Below are positions 16,520 through 25,000 of a stretch of DNA of 64,000 bases, in pieces. A program made the translations under genes and the position numbers. The stretch's first letter is position 1. Every line of letters starts with the position of its first letter. The notes under the pieces are model-generated. The model was not told where the DNA came from, ran no database searches, and saw only the letters and a program-made list of their open reading frames with translations. Source of the stretch: CAXBBB01 sp963841855 (lineage in GTDB: Bacteria; Bacteroidota; Rhodothermia; Rhodothermales; BA12); NCBI GenBank assembly GCA_963841855.1, contig CAWJEJ010000004.1:1-64000 (forward strand), given 5' to 3'.

Positions 16520-17219
16520 GAGCCGGAGCGGGCTGGGTGGAAGCGGAAGGAGATCCGGTTTCGACGAGCGAGACCATGTTGCGATAGAGCGTGAGCGGCG
16601 CGGCGTAACCGTCTCCATCGTCGGCCTGGCCCGATGCGGCATCGGAAGCGTAGCGCTCCGACGAGCTTGGCGCCGGTTCGTCGCTCTGCGCAAAGTCGCC
16701 CAGCGGACCGGACGCGGTCAGGACGATGCGGCCCGGCGTGGTGACTTCGTCGAGCACGATAACGGGGCGATTCCACGTGTCAGCGAGGACTACGTCGGCG
16801 CCATCGGCGGTGTCGATATAGCCGCACGACCACCAGCCGCTGATGCCATGGTTGAACTGCAACTCGTCCATGTCTACTCCATCCATCAGGCCATGCCGAT
16901 CCGTTTCGACGTGGTAGCGCACCTCGCGCGACGGCTTGCTGTTGTCCATCCGCCACTGATTGCCGGGCATCCAGTCGGTAAACCAGCCGTCGAAGCAAAA
17001 CAGCGTGCCGCCTCGGGCGAGAAAGTCGCGGACGGTGTCCTCAATCGACAGCATCGCGACGTGATCGCAGCCGTTGGGGACCACGAGCAGATCGACACCC
17101 GTCAGGTCGACCGAGAAGTCGGGCGTCACGTGGGCGAATCGGTAACGGACGCGGTCGTTCGAGGCGAACATCCGGTCCAGCCCGATGATGGCGTTGGAGA
17201 TGACGACGGCGTCGAGCAT
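16512..17219 (-). CDS. Glutamine-amidotransferase-fold (ThuA-like) protein 2
   Basis: This 235-residue protein has MLDAVVISNAIIGLD, VDLLVVPNGCDHVAM, ARGGTLFCFDGWFTDWMPG, HGLMDGVDMDELQFNHGISGWW and GRIVLTASGPLG, a class I GATase-like core followed by a low-complexity acidic/Ser-rich stretch and a YRNMVSL tail. The elbow segment (FCFDGWFTDWMPG) parallels AVFGDSNPDWLDAQW of the next gene, so the two look like old paralogues. The gene begins 31 nt after the YnjD-like ATPase and overlaps the next gene by 8 nt, so it belongs to the transporter operon. Enzyme activity cannot be assigned. Confidence 0.68.
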   Translation of the reverse strand: MLDAVVISNAIIGLDRMFASNDRVRYRFAHVTPDFSVDLTGVDLLVVPNGCDHVAMLSIEDTVRDFLARGGTLFCFDGWFTDWMPGNQWRMDNSKPSREVRYHVETDRHGLMDGVDMDELQFNHGISGWWSCGYIDTADGADVVLADTWNRPVIVLDEVTTPGRIVLTASGPLGDFAQSDEPAPSSSERYASDAASGQADDGDGYAAPLTLYRNMVSLVETGSPSASTQPAPAHV

Positions 17220-17250
17220 GAGCAGAACGGGTTGGACCGGGCGAGAGGCG

Positions 17251-17997
17251 TCAGTCTACAACAGCGCCGTCCGAGATGCCTTCCCAGAACCGTAACTCCT
17301 CGCGCACGCCCGTCGCCGGATCGGCTACGAACGCTTCCCGGCTTGGATACTGATCGAGCTTGCCCGCCACCATCAGCCCGAACGTGTCGCCGACTCGCAA
17401 GGCTTCCTTCAAGTCGTGCGTGACGAACAGCGCCGTCAGCCCCTGATCCCTCGCGATGCGCGCGTACAAATCCTGCATCGTAGCCCGCGTCTCGACGTCG
17501 AGTTTGCCGAACGGCTCGTCGAGCAGCAGCAAGTCGGGATGCGCCATCGCCGCGCGCCCGAACGCGACGCGCTGCTGCTGCCCCCCGCTCAGTTGTTCGG
17601 GCTTTTTGTGCGCGTGCTCGGCCACCTCGAGATCGGCCAGCAACGCGAGCGCCCGGTCCTCGGCATCCTTCTCCCCTCGCAGCCGAGCCGCAAACGCCAC
17701 GTTCTCGCGCGCAGACAAGTGGGGAAACAGCAGCGGCTCCTGGCTCAGATACACGACGCCCCGCTTGTGCGGCGGCAACCCGTCCACCGCCCGCCCACCG
17801 ACCACGACGCGCCCGCCATCCGCCGATTCCAGCCCGGCGAGCACTTTGAGCAGCGTCGTCTTTCCGCTGCCGCTGCGCCCCAGTACGGCCAGCGTCTGAT
17901 GCCGGTCGACGCGCACGTCGCACTCGCGCAGCACATCTTCGCTGCCATAGCGCTTGGCGATGCCGTCGACGGCGACGAACGATGCGTCAGTGCCCAC
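17251..17997 (-). CDS. ABC transporter ATPase, YnjD-like
   Basis: The 248-residue nucleotide-binding subunit has Walker A GRSGSGKTT (40-48), Q-loop LSQEPLLFPHL, signature LSGGQQQR (136-143), Walker B LLLLDEP (156-162) and switch His in FVTHDLKEAL. The sequence belongs to the iron/thiamine/polyamine-type importer class. The two permeases and binding protein that complete it are upstream on the same strand but separated by a PIN/antitoxin pair. The GTG start lies 11 nt inside the small antitoxin-like gene. The substrate of YnjBCD-type systems is not established. Confidence 0.88.
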   Translation of the reverse strand: MGTDASFVAVDGIAKRYGSEDVLRECDVRVDRHQTLAVLGRSGSGKTTLLKVLAGLESADGGRVVVGGRAVDGLPPHKRGVVYLSQEPLLFPHLSARENVAFAARLRGEKDAEDRALALLADLEVAEHAHKKPEQLSGGQQQRVAFGRAAMAHPDLLLLDEPFGKLDVETRATMQDLYARIARDQGLTALFVTHDLKEALRVGDTFGLMVAGKLDQYPSREAFVADPATGVREELRFWEGISDGAVVD

Positions 17998-18202
17998 GCT
18001 CGCGGTCGAACTGCTTTATCTCAGCGACGAGTTCGTCCATCGTGATGCCGTCCAGCCACGTATGGCGTTCGGCGGTGTAATCGCCTTCGCCCATGCCATA
18101 CTGATGCAGAAAGCGGATCGTGTCGGCGACGCCTAACTCCTCGACCAACGCACGATACCCGGCCTGGGTAATTTCACCTAGCGGTCTTTCTTCGACAATC
18201 AT
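17987..18202 (-). CDS. Small antitoxin-like partner of a PIN toxin
   Basis: The 71-residue protein (PLGEITQAGYRALVEELG, TIRFLHQYGMGEGDYTAER, LDGITMDELVAEIKQF) resembles a family of short proteins that I recall being paired with PIN-domain ribonucleases of the NRPFDDQ type. It starts 8 nt after the PIN reading frame ends, and its 3' end overlaps the YnjD-like ATPase by 11 nt. If the toxin is dead, this gene may be a relic or may persist for translational coupling to the ATPase. It contains no recognised DNA-binding motif. Confidence 0.6.
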   Translation of the reverse strand: MIVEERPLGEITQAGYRALVEELGVADTIRFLHQYGMGEGDYTAERHTWLDGITMDELVAEIKQFDRERGH

Positions 18203-18210
18203 GAGAACGG

Positions 18211-18810
18211 TTAGCTGATGAGAGCGGTGAGTTCGAGAGGCGAACCGACGCGCAGACGTTTTGTGTCCAACCTCACGGCTCGTCGGCGAAATCGGTCGTC
18301 CGAAGTGCAGAGAAAATCGGCTTCCGCTTTCAACGCGCTGGCGAGGTGAAACGAATCGAACAGCGCGATGCCTCCTGATTGAAACGCTACAGACTGCTCA
18401 ATCAGGTCAGCGTCGAGATCGACTGTGATTGAGGCGAGAGCTAGGCAACGTTGACATTAGCCGAGACGAAGCAGCTGCGCGTGCGATTGGGCGCTCGGCA
18501 AGGCGCTCGAAGCAGCCGATGCGCGCATCGGCGATGCAGAGCAACGCGGCAGAGCGTTCAAGCGCGCCGCAGAAGCGAGCCAAGCGCAATTGTCAACGTT
18601 GCCTAGAATCGTCTCAGCATACTCTCGGCGGCTCGGTGAGGGGCAATTGCGCGTTTCTGCCCACAGAGCACCCGAGGCGACGAGTTCGAGCGCACCGTTC
18701 TGACACAGCGCGATCACGTCTGAGATCGCTTCTGCTTCTTCTCGAATACGCAACTGCGACTGGTCGTCGAAAGGCCGTTGGATGGCGCACGTGTCGAGGT
18801 AGAGGCGCAT
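18211..18810 (-). pseudogene. PIN-domain toxin gene (VapC-like) split by a MITE
   Basis: The 5' part (MRLYLDTCAIQRPFDDQ ... REYAETIL) and 3' part (LALASITVDLDADLIEQS ... GIALFDSFHLASALKAEA, FLCTSDDRFRRR, LELTALIS) make one PIN ribonuclease of 145 residues with the acidic residues in LDTC, ALFD and TSDD. They are separated by 162 nt: a 160-nt element plus a duplicated TA. The reading frame is kept, but the element brings a stop codon near its far end (minus strand, about 18458), so the product would be 117 residues with a foreign tail and without the two distal Asp residues. The toxin should be inactive. The small partner gene follows by 8 nt. Confidence 0.85.
18444..18603. mobile_element. 160-bp MITE, IS630/Tc1-like, inserted at CTAG
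   Basis: Perfect 13-bp terminal inverted repeats GGCAACGTTGACA (18444-18456) and complement (18591-18603) bound a 160-nt element with no gene. It is flanked on both sides by TA, within CTAG on each side, as expected of IS630-family elements that insert at CTAG and duplicate TA. Removing the element and one TA restores an uninterrupted PIN-domain reading frame (GAG ACG ATT CTA GCT CTC GCC), which proves the insertion site. No related transposase gene is in the window, so it is non-autonomous. Confidence 0.88.
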
Positions 18811-18831
18811 GGGGCAAAGTAGCCTGCGCCG

Positions 18832-19605
18832 TCACATATTGCCCCGGAACACGAACCGGCGGTTGAACCACAGCAGCAGCGCGGGCGGGCCGACGAGCAG
18901 GCACGCGGCGACGGCGGCGTAGTACGGGTTGGCCTCGTTGAGGTAGAAAAAGATGCGGACCGTCAGCGTCTGCACTTTGCCCTGGCCGATCAAAACGGTC
19001 AGCCCGTATTGAAACCACGACAGCAAGAACGACTGAACGAAGCAGACGACGGCGAGCGGCCGCGCCTGGGGCCAGACGACGCGCGTCAGTACCTGCCACG
19101 TACGCGCGCCCAGCGTCCGGGCGGCTGCTTCCTGCTGAGCGATGCGCCTACTCCAGAAGGCGGTAAAGAAGACGGTCGCGAACCCCAGCGCCAGCGTCAG
19201 ATGGCTCAGCGCGACGCCCGCCCACGTGCCCGCCAGCCCCATCCGTAGGTAGAGCGCGAGCAGGCACACGCCGACCAGAACGGGCGACATCAGGTACGGC
19301 ACGTAGGCCAGAAACAGCAGTGGCGCGCCGAACCGGCCGTACGCCACCAACCGCGCCGCCGCGAACCCGCCGACCGTCGACACGGCTCCGACGACGAGGG
19401 CCAGGACGGTCGACACGAGCAGCGCGCGGGGTAGATCGCCTCCCACGAGTTCGGCCCAGCGACCAAGGGAGAGCGCGCCGGGCAGCAGGTCGGTGGGCGC
19501 CCACCGCGTCACGAGCGAGTAGCCGACCAAGACAACGAACGGAAACACGCAGCACAGCGCGACGAAGATCGCAGCCCACTTGCGATAGGTAGCGCCGCGC
19601 GTCAT
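18832..19605 (-). CDS. ABC transporter permease 2, YnjC C-terminal-like
   Basis: The 257-residue inner-membrane protein has about six hydrophobic helices and the EAA-type cytoplasmic loop (AARTLGARTWQVLTRVVWPQARP) that contacts the ATPase, as in binding-protein-dependent importers. ATG 19605 overlaps the stop of permease 1 by 4 nt (ATGA). Longer upstream frames lie inside permease 1 and were rejected. In E. coli YnjC the two permease halves are one polypeptide; here they are separate. It is followed by the PIN locus instead of directly by its ATPase. Confidence 0.87.
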   Translation of the reverse strand: MTRGATYRKWAAIFVALCCVFPFVVLVGYSLVTRWAPTDLLPGALSLGRWAELVGGDLPRALLVSTVLALVVGAVSTVGGFAAARLVAYGRFGAPLLFLAYVPYLMSPVLVGVCLLALYLRMGLAGTWAGVALSHLTLALGFATVFFTAFWSRRIAQQEAAARTLGARTWQVLTRVVWPQARPLAVVCFVQSFLLSWFQYGLTVLIGQGKVQTLTVRIFFYLNEANPYYAAVAACLLVGPPALLLWFNRRFVFRGNM

Positions 19606-20450
19606 GCCGCCACCCGCATTCGCCGAAAGACGAGTCCGAGTACGCCGATCACCAGTCCGGTGTAGAGCAGCGCGATGGCGAACGCTTCGGGCTTCTGGCT
19701 CAGATCGAACAAGGCGAACTTGCGCATGACCAAGACCGAGAGCATTTGGGGACTCTGCCGGTCGAGCAGCAGCGGCGCCTCGTACGCACCTAACACGACG
19801 ACAAACAGGAGCAGCACGTTCGGCCCAGCCTGCCGGAGCAGGAGCGGAATCGACACGCGCCACGTCGCCTGGCTGGCGCTCGCGCCCAGCGTCTGCGCCA
19901 TGCGTGCCAGATCGCCGACGCGCTCTTGGGCGTGGATCTGGGCGAAGAGCAGCAGGAAAAACGGGACGGCCAGTCCGACGTGCGCCACGATCAGCCCGAT
20001 GCCAGCTGGATCGTACACCATCGCCGGTAGGCCTTCGCCCTCGCCGATCAGCCCACTCGCCCGGACAACACGTGCCAGCGTCCCGAACGGTGCCAACAGT
20101 TGCAGCACCAAAAACGCCGAGACGGTCGACGGGATCGCCAGCGGCAGGTAGAGAAACGCGCCCAGCCGCCCGCCCGCGATGGATCGGTGCAGCCACAGTC
20201 CGAGCGGAAGCGCAATCGCCAGCGTAATCGCGACGGATGCTCCGGCCACGTACGCGCTCCACCCGACCGACTGCCAGAACACGCTGCCTCCGAGCAAGCT
20301 CGTCCAGTGCTTTGACGTCACCCCATCGGCTAGCAGCCCAACGGCCTCGACGCTATACAATCCGGCATAGACCAGGCTCGCCGCGACGGGCACGAGCGCC
20401 ACGACCGCCAGCAGCACGTAGCCGCCCCATCCGAGCCAGTCGCGCGTCAC
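19602..20450 (-). CDS. ABC transporter permease 1, YnjC N-terminal-like
   Basis: The 282-residue permease has six predicted membrane segments and the EAA loop (MAQTLGASASQATWRVSIPLLLRQ). It starts with GTG (MTRDWLGWGG) and is coupled through ATGA to permease 2. Its binding protein is encoded 149 nt upstream, on the far side of an R1 repeat. Together with the other subunits it should form an ATP-driven importer of YnjBCD type. Confidence 0.87.
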   Translation of the reverse strand: MTRDWLGWGGYVLLAVVALVPVAASLVYAGLYSVEAVGLLADGVTSKHWTSLLGGSVFWQSVGWSAYVAGASVAITLAIALPLGLWLHRSIAGGRLGAFLYLPLAIPSTVSAFLVLQLLAPFGTLARVVRASGLIGEGEGLPAMVYDPAGIGLIVAHVGLAVPFFLLLFAQIHAQERVGDLARMAQTLGASASQATWRVSIPLLLRQAGPNVLLLFVVVLGAYEAPLLLDRQSPQMLSVLVMRKFALFDLSQKPEAFAIALLYTGLVIGVLGLVFRRMRVAA

Positions 20451-20487
20451 GGTTGTAGGCCGGTCAGCCGACGCTGCACCCCGCTCC

Positions 20488-20578
20488 GTGTCATCGCGAG
20501 GAGCGCAGCGACGCGGCGATCTCCGAACCCAGCCGCTAGCGTAGGAGATCGCCGCGGCCTCCGGCCTCGCGATGACAC
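20488..20578. repeat. R1 palindromic repeat, copy b (full)
   Basis: This is the best-preserved R1 copy. It begins GTGTCATCGCGAG and ends with the exact complement CTCGCGATGACAC, with an inner pair GGCGATCTCC/GGAGATCGCC. The 91-nt element can form a long two-armed hairpin. It lies between the binding-protein gene and permease 1. Confidence 0.85.
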
Positions 20579-20598
20579 GTGGAGAGGGCGGGGTTGGC

Positions 20599-21816
20599 TC
20601 ATCGTTCGATCACGCGTTCGCGGAAGTCGCGTTCGATGCGGATGGTGTACTCTGGGGCCAGTTCGGGAACGGCGCGGTCGGCGATAGAGGCGCGCGAGGG
20701 AGCGTATTGGCGTCCGGGCGCGGACTCGAAGCGGGCGCGCCAGTCGGCGTGGAGTTTGTCTAGGCTGAGAACGGTTCCATCGCCCCAGACGGCGGGGTCG
20801 AGCTTGCGCAGTTGGGCGGCGGGCGACTGGAGGAAGGCGATCAGGACGAGGGCGGCTGCTTTGTCGTTGGCCAGGCGCGGGATGCCCAGATAGTGGCTGT
20901 TCTGGATCAGGCCCCAGTCGGGCACGTAGGCGCGAGCGGTCGTCGCGAAGAGGCCTTGGGCGACTTTGTTGTCGACCTCCGAATCGTTGTAGCTCATCGT
21001 GAAGTCGACTTCGCCCTGGGCAAACAGCTGATGCAGTTGGGCGACACCTGCGGGGTACGTTTCGCCTTGTTTCCACAGATACGGTTTCAAGCTGTCGACG
21101 TAGGCGATCAGGCCGTCGATGGCGGGCTCGTATCGCGCCTCGTCGAAGTCGCCTGCCAGCGCGTCGCTGCCTCCGGCGATGTCGGTGAACAGGGATTTGA
21201 GGAAGGCGACGCCGGTGAACTGGGCGTCCCAGGTGAAACGGCCGGGATTGGCGCGGACCCATTCGTAGAGTTCCGAGCGCGTCGTCGGCGGATTGGGCGT
21301 ACGCTGCGTGTCGTAGATCAGCGTCATCTGGACGTTGCCCCATGGCGCCTCGTAGCCGTCGGTGGGCTGCTGGAAGTCGCGTCCGATAAAGGGGTTTTCG
21401 TAGTCGACGTATTGGGCGCTGGGCAGGCTTTCGGCGAATGGTCCCCAGAGCGCGTCGATGCGGCGGAGTTGGTAGAACGTCTCGCCGTTGATCCAGACCA
21501 AGTCGTAGGCGCCGTCTGATCGGCCCGCTTCCAACTCGCCCATCAGCGCAGTCACGATCTCGTTGCCCTGCCCCGGCGTCACCCTGAGGTCGATGCCAAA
21601 CGAGTCGCTCAGGGTCGGGGCGACGTAGTCGGCGACGTAGGCGTTGATGAGCGGATCGCCGCCCCACATCATCCAGTCGACGGTCTGGCCGCGCGCGTCG
21701 GCGAGAACGCTGTCCCATGGGACACCTTCGAGGCCGCCATCATAGCGGTCGTCGCGCGTCTCGGGCGAGGAGCAGGCGGAGAGCAGGAGTAGGCCGATAG
21801 CGCAGGCAACAGGCAA
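20599..21816 (-). CDS. YnjB-like ABC transporter substrate-binding lipoprotein
   Basis: The extracytoplasmic solute-binding protein of the YnjBCD-type importer has VLADARGQTVDWMMWGGDP and YDLVWINGETFYQL, close to the corresponding E. coli YnjB segments as I recall them, then a typical two-lobed type II binding protein. The signal ends in a lipobox (LLLLSACSS). No ATG is suitable. TTG 21816 gives MPVACAIGLLLLSAC and 405 residues. The open frame further upstream reads through an R1 repeat and was excluded. The gene is flanked by R1 copies on both sides. The ligand is unknown. Confidence 0.82.
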   Translation of the reverse strand: MPVACAIGLLLLSACSSPETRDDRYDGGLEGVPWDSVLADARGQTVDWMMWGGDPLINAYVADYVAPTLSDSFGIDLRVTPGQGNEIVTALMGELEAGRSDGAYDLVWINGETFYQLRRIDALWGPFAESLPSAQYVDYENPFIGRDFQQPTDGYEAPWGNVQMTLIYDTQRTPNPPTTRSELYEWVRANPGRFTWDAQFTGVAFLKSLFTDIAGGSDALAGDFDEARYEPAIDGLIAYVDSLKPYLWKQGETYPAGVAQLHQLFAQGEVDFTMSYNDSEVDNKVAQGLFATTARAYVPDWGLIQNSHYLGIPRLANDKAAALVLIAFLQSPAAQLRKLDPAVWGDGTVLSLDKLHADWRARFESAPGRQYAPSRASIADRAVPELAPEYTIRIERDFRERVIER

Positions 21817-21834
21817 CCACCGCCCCGTCCAACC

Positions 21835-21921
21835 GTCATCGCGAGGAGCGCAGCGACGTGGCGATCTCCGGGGCAAGCGGCTGGCTATGGAGATCGCCAC
21901 GGCCTTCGGCCTCGCGATGAC
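21835..21921. repeat. R1 palindromic repeat, copy c (full)
   Basis: An 87-nt copy starts GTCATCGCGAGGAGCG and ends CTCGCGATGAC, with internal GGCGATCTCC/GGAGATCGCC arms. It is just upstream of the binding-protein gene and would lie in its leader or promoter. Confidence 0.85.
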
Positions 21922-22002
21922 AAGGGGCGGGGGCATGGCGTGGGCGGGGTGGATGGAGCGGTGCGCGGTGCTGGGCGTGCGAGGGGGCGGAGCGGGCCGC
22001 GG

Positions 22003-25000
22003 CTACAGCAGGAACGTCAGGCCGAACTGGAATTGCCGCGGCGGGCTCGCATTGCGCTTGACGATCACGCCCGTAGCCGCCGATCCGACCTGTATCTGGT
22101 TGCTCTGGCTCGCGTTGTTGGCATAGCCGCTCAGGTTCCCCTCGTTGAGCACGTTGAAGATATCGGCGCGAAACGTCAGCACCCGGCCGCCGATGGGAAT
22201 GTTGAACTGGGCACCTAGGTCGAACGTGGTGCTCGACGGCAGGCGATCGCTGTTGCGGCTCTCGCCCGGCGCGCGGTCCGTGCCGCCGCCGTACTGCGTC
22301 ACGCGACCGCGTCCGTCGTTGTCGCCGTTGAGGTCGGTCGTGCCCAGTAGCGTCGCATCCGGCACGCGGTTGATGGGCTGGCCGGATTGCAGCAGGGCGG
22401 CGAGGCTGAGTGCGAGCCACGGCTTGGGGCTGTAGTAGACGAGGCCGTTGATGACGTGCGTGCGGTCGTTGACGCTCGGCCCCCACTCGGCGTCGAAATC
22501 GGCTCCGTTGGCGGCGCGGAAGTTGATGTCCTCGGTGTCGTTTTCCAAGCGCGAGAGCGTGTAGCTCAGACGGTAGGCGAACGGATCGCTGGGGCCAGTT
22601 TCGCGGACCAGGTTCATCGTCAGGGCGCGATAGGTGCTCGTCCCGCCGCTTTCGCTGACGAGGATTTTTCGCGTCGCTCCGTCGAGCACGTTGCCGCTCG
22701 CATCGGTGATCTGGCCGCTGGCGTTGGTAAAAATCGGAACGGGCCGCGTCAGATCGGCGTCGGCGACTGAGCGCGGGAGACCTGACAGAAGAGAGTCCGG
22801 TGTCATCGCAATCGTCTCCGGCGACAGCGAGAAGGACGAGGGCGCGTTGAGGTCGCGCAGGCGGAACAGGCTGCGGCCGAGCGCGACGACGGCGTCGGCG
22901 TAGAACAGCGTCCGGCTGTCGATCTGGCGCTGGAAGCCCAGCGCGAACTGGTGCGCATACGGGTTGTCGTAGCCGTCGGGGTTGAGAATGCGGCGCTCCT
23001 CGGTCTGAAGCGCCTGGCGCGATCCGGCGATCTGGGCTGCCGTCGGTCCGTCACCGTAGGCGATGCCGGGGAAGCTGGCCGTCAGGTTGCCGTCGAACGT
23101 GACCTGGTCGATGTCGGTGTCGGCCGGAAGCACACCTGCGGCGACGAGTTGGCGCAGCTGGGTCTTGTATCCGTCCGATGTCGAGTTGAACTGCAGAGCG
23201 TCCGAGTAGAGCGCATAGTTGACCTTGTCGTAGTAGAGGCCGTAGCCGCCGCGCAGGCTCGTGCGCGCGTCCAGGGCGTAGTTGGCCGACAGGCGCGGAG
23301 CGACGTTGTTCAGGTCGTAGTCGTCGCCTCCGCCCTTGCTCAGGTTGTCGACGTCGTAGCGCAGGCCCGCCGTTAGCGTGAGGTTGGCGGTCGGCGCAAA
23401 TTGGTCCTCAATGTATCCGGCGAACAGCGTCTGCCGCGCGCCGAAGCTGCCGGGCCGCGTCTCGACGTTGTAACCGAGCACCTGAGCGTCGGCGGGAATG
23501 TCGTCGGGCGACAATCCGGTGCCGCGTCCTCTGATGGCGGCGAACTGACCCGGCGTGAGCTGGACCGTGTAGTTGCCGTCCGGATTGCCGCCGCCTTCGA
23601 GCGTGTGGTCGGTCGTCATGATGTCGGCGCCTGCTTTGAGCGTGTGGCGCCCGACCGGGAGCGTGACCTTCTGCTGCGCCTGGAACGTCGTCTGCGTCTC
23701 GTGGAAAACGAAGCCCGGGTCGCCGATAATGGCGGCCGTCTGGCCCTGGGGGTCGATCACGACGACCTGGGGACCGTTGGTCTCGGCATCGGCATAGTCC
23801 CAGTCGAAGCCGGCGAACTGGTAGTGGCTCTCAAAGATCGCTGCTCCGATGCGGGCCGTGTTTTGGAGCGCGACGTTGAGACTGTTGCGCGTCTGCTCGT
23901 TGGCCGCTGACGGAAACGCGATGCCCCCCGCTAGCGCGCCGCCCTGCCGGTCGTTCCCGACCCAGCCCGCGTTGACGCGCAAATTGGAGCGCACCGACCG
24001 GCTCCACACGTGATCCAAGCGGGCGCTGGCGTAGGTGAAGCGGTTCGAACCCCGCAACGTCTCGTCGATGCCTAGCGAGTCGCTCACGAGCAGGTTGTCC
24101 TTGGCGTCGAACGTCTGCTCGAGGTTGACGAAGAGGAAGGTCCGGTCGCGCACGATCGGCCCGCCCGCGGCGACGCCGAACTGCTGACGACTGAATCCGT
24201 CCTTGACCTCGTTGCCTAACAAGTCGCGCTGGTTGAAGCGGTTGTTGGAGTCGATGATCGAGCCGGGGCGCGTCAGGTAGAAGACCTCGCCTTCGATCTC
24301 GTTCGAGCCGCCGCGCGTCGTGACGTTGAAGACGCCGTTGTTAGTGCGTCCGTACTCGGCCGAAAACGCTCCGGTCAGCGCCGTTACGTCCTGGACGAAG
24401 CCGATGGGCATGGCGAAGCGCTGCCCACCCAAGAACTGCTCGTTGTTGTCCATCCCGTCGATCAGGTAGTTGACGAACAGGCCGTTGGCGCCGTTGATGC
24501 TCACGCTGGGCGCTTCGGGAAAGAAGCCCGTCGCCTGGGTCACGCCGGGCAGGCGGAAGAGCACGCGTGTCAGGTCGCGGCCTTCGATGGGAAGCGCCTG
24601 CACCTCGCGCGCCGTCAGCGTGGCCGACACTTCGGCGTTGGTGCGGTTGAGGTCGGCGAATCCGGTCTCGCCCGTCACCTCGACGCCTTCCAAATCGACC
24701 CGCTGGACCGGAATCATCAGCAGCGACACGCTCCGGCTCGCCCGGCTGCGCAGCGTCAGCGGGCGCGTCTGCTGGTCGAGGTAGGCGCCGTTTGCAGGCA
24801 CCCTGACGACGTACTCGCCCGCCGTCGACAAACCGGCGAAGCGCGCCTGCCCCTCGGCGTCCGACGTGGCCTCTGCCTCGAACCCGATCTGCTCGTTGAC
24901 CAGTTGCACCATCAGCCCGGCGAGTGGCGCGCGCGTGTTGAAGTCGTAGAGCGTCACGTCGAGCGACGACTGGGCGAGGGCCACGGGGGCGGCGAGAGCG

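Noticed and set aside
18457..18810. 117-codon minus-strand frame as an intact gene
   Set aside because: Its last ~45 codons are MITE sequence. The natural gene is the 145-residue PIN protein interrupted by the element.
20488..21921. R1 copies read as CRISPR-like repeats
   Set aside because: The copies are kilobases apart, palindromic and in single intergenic sites. There are no regular spacers and no cas genes.
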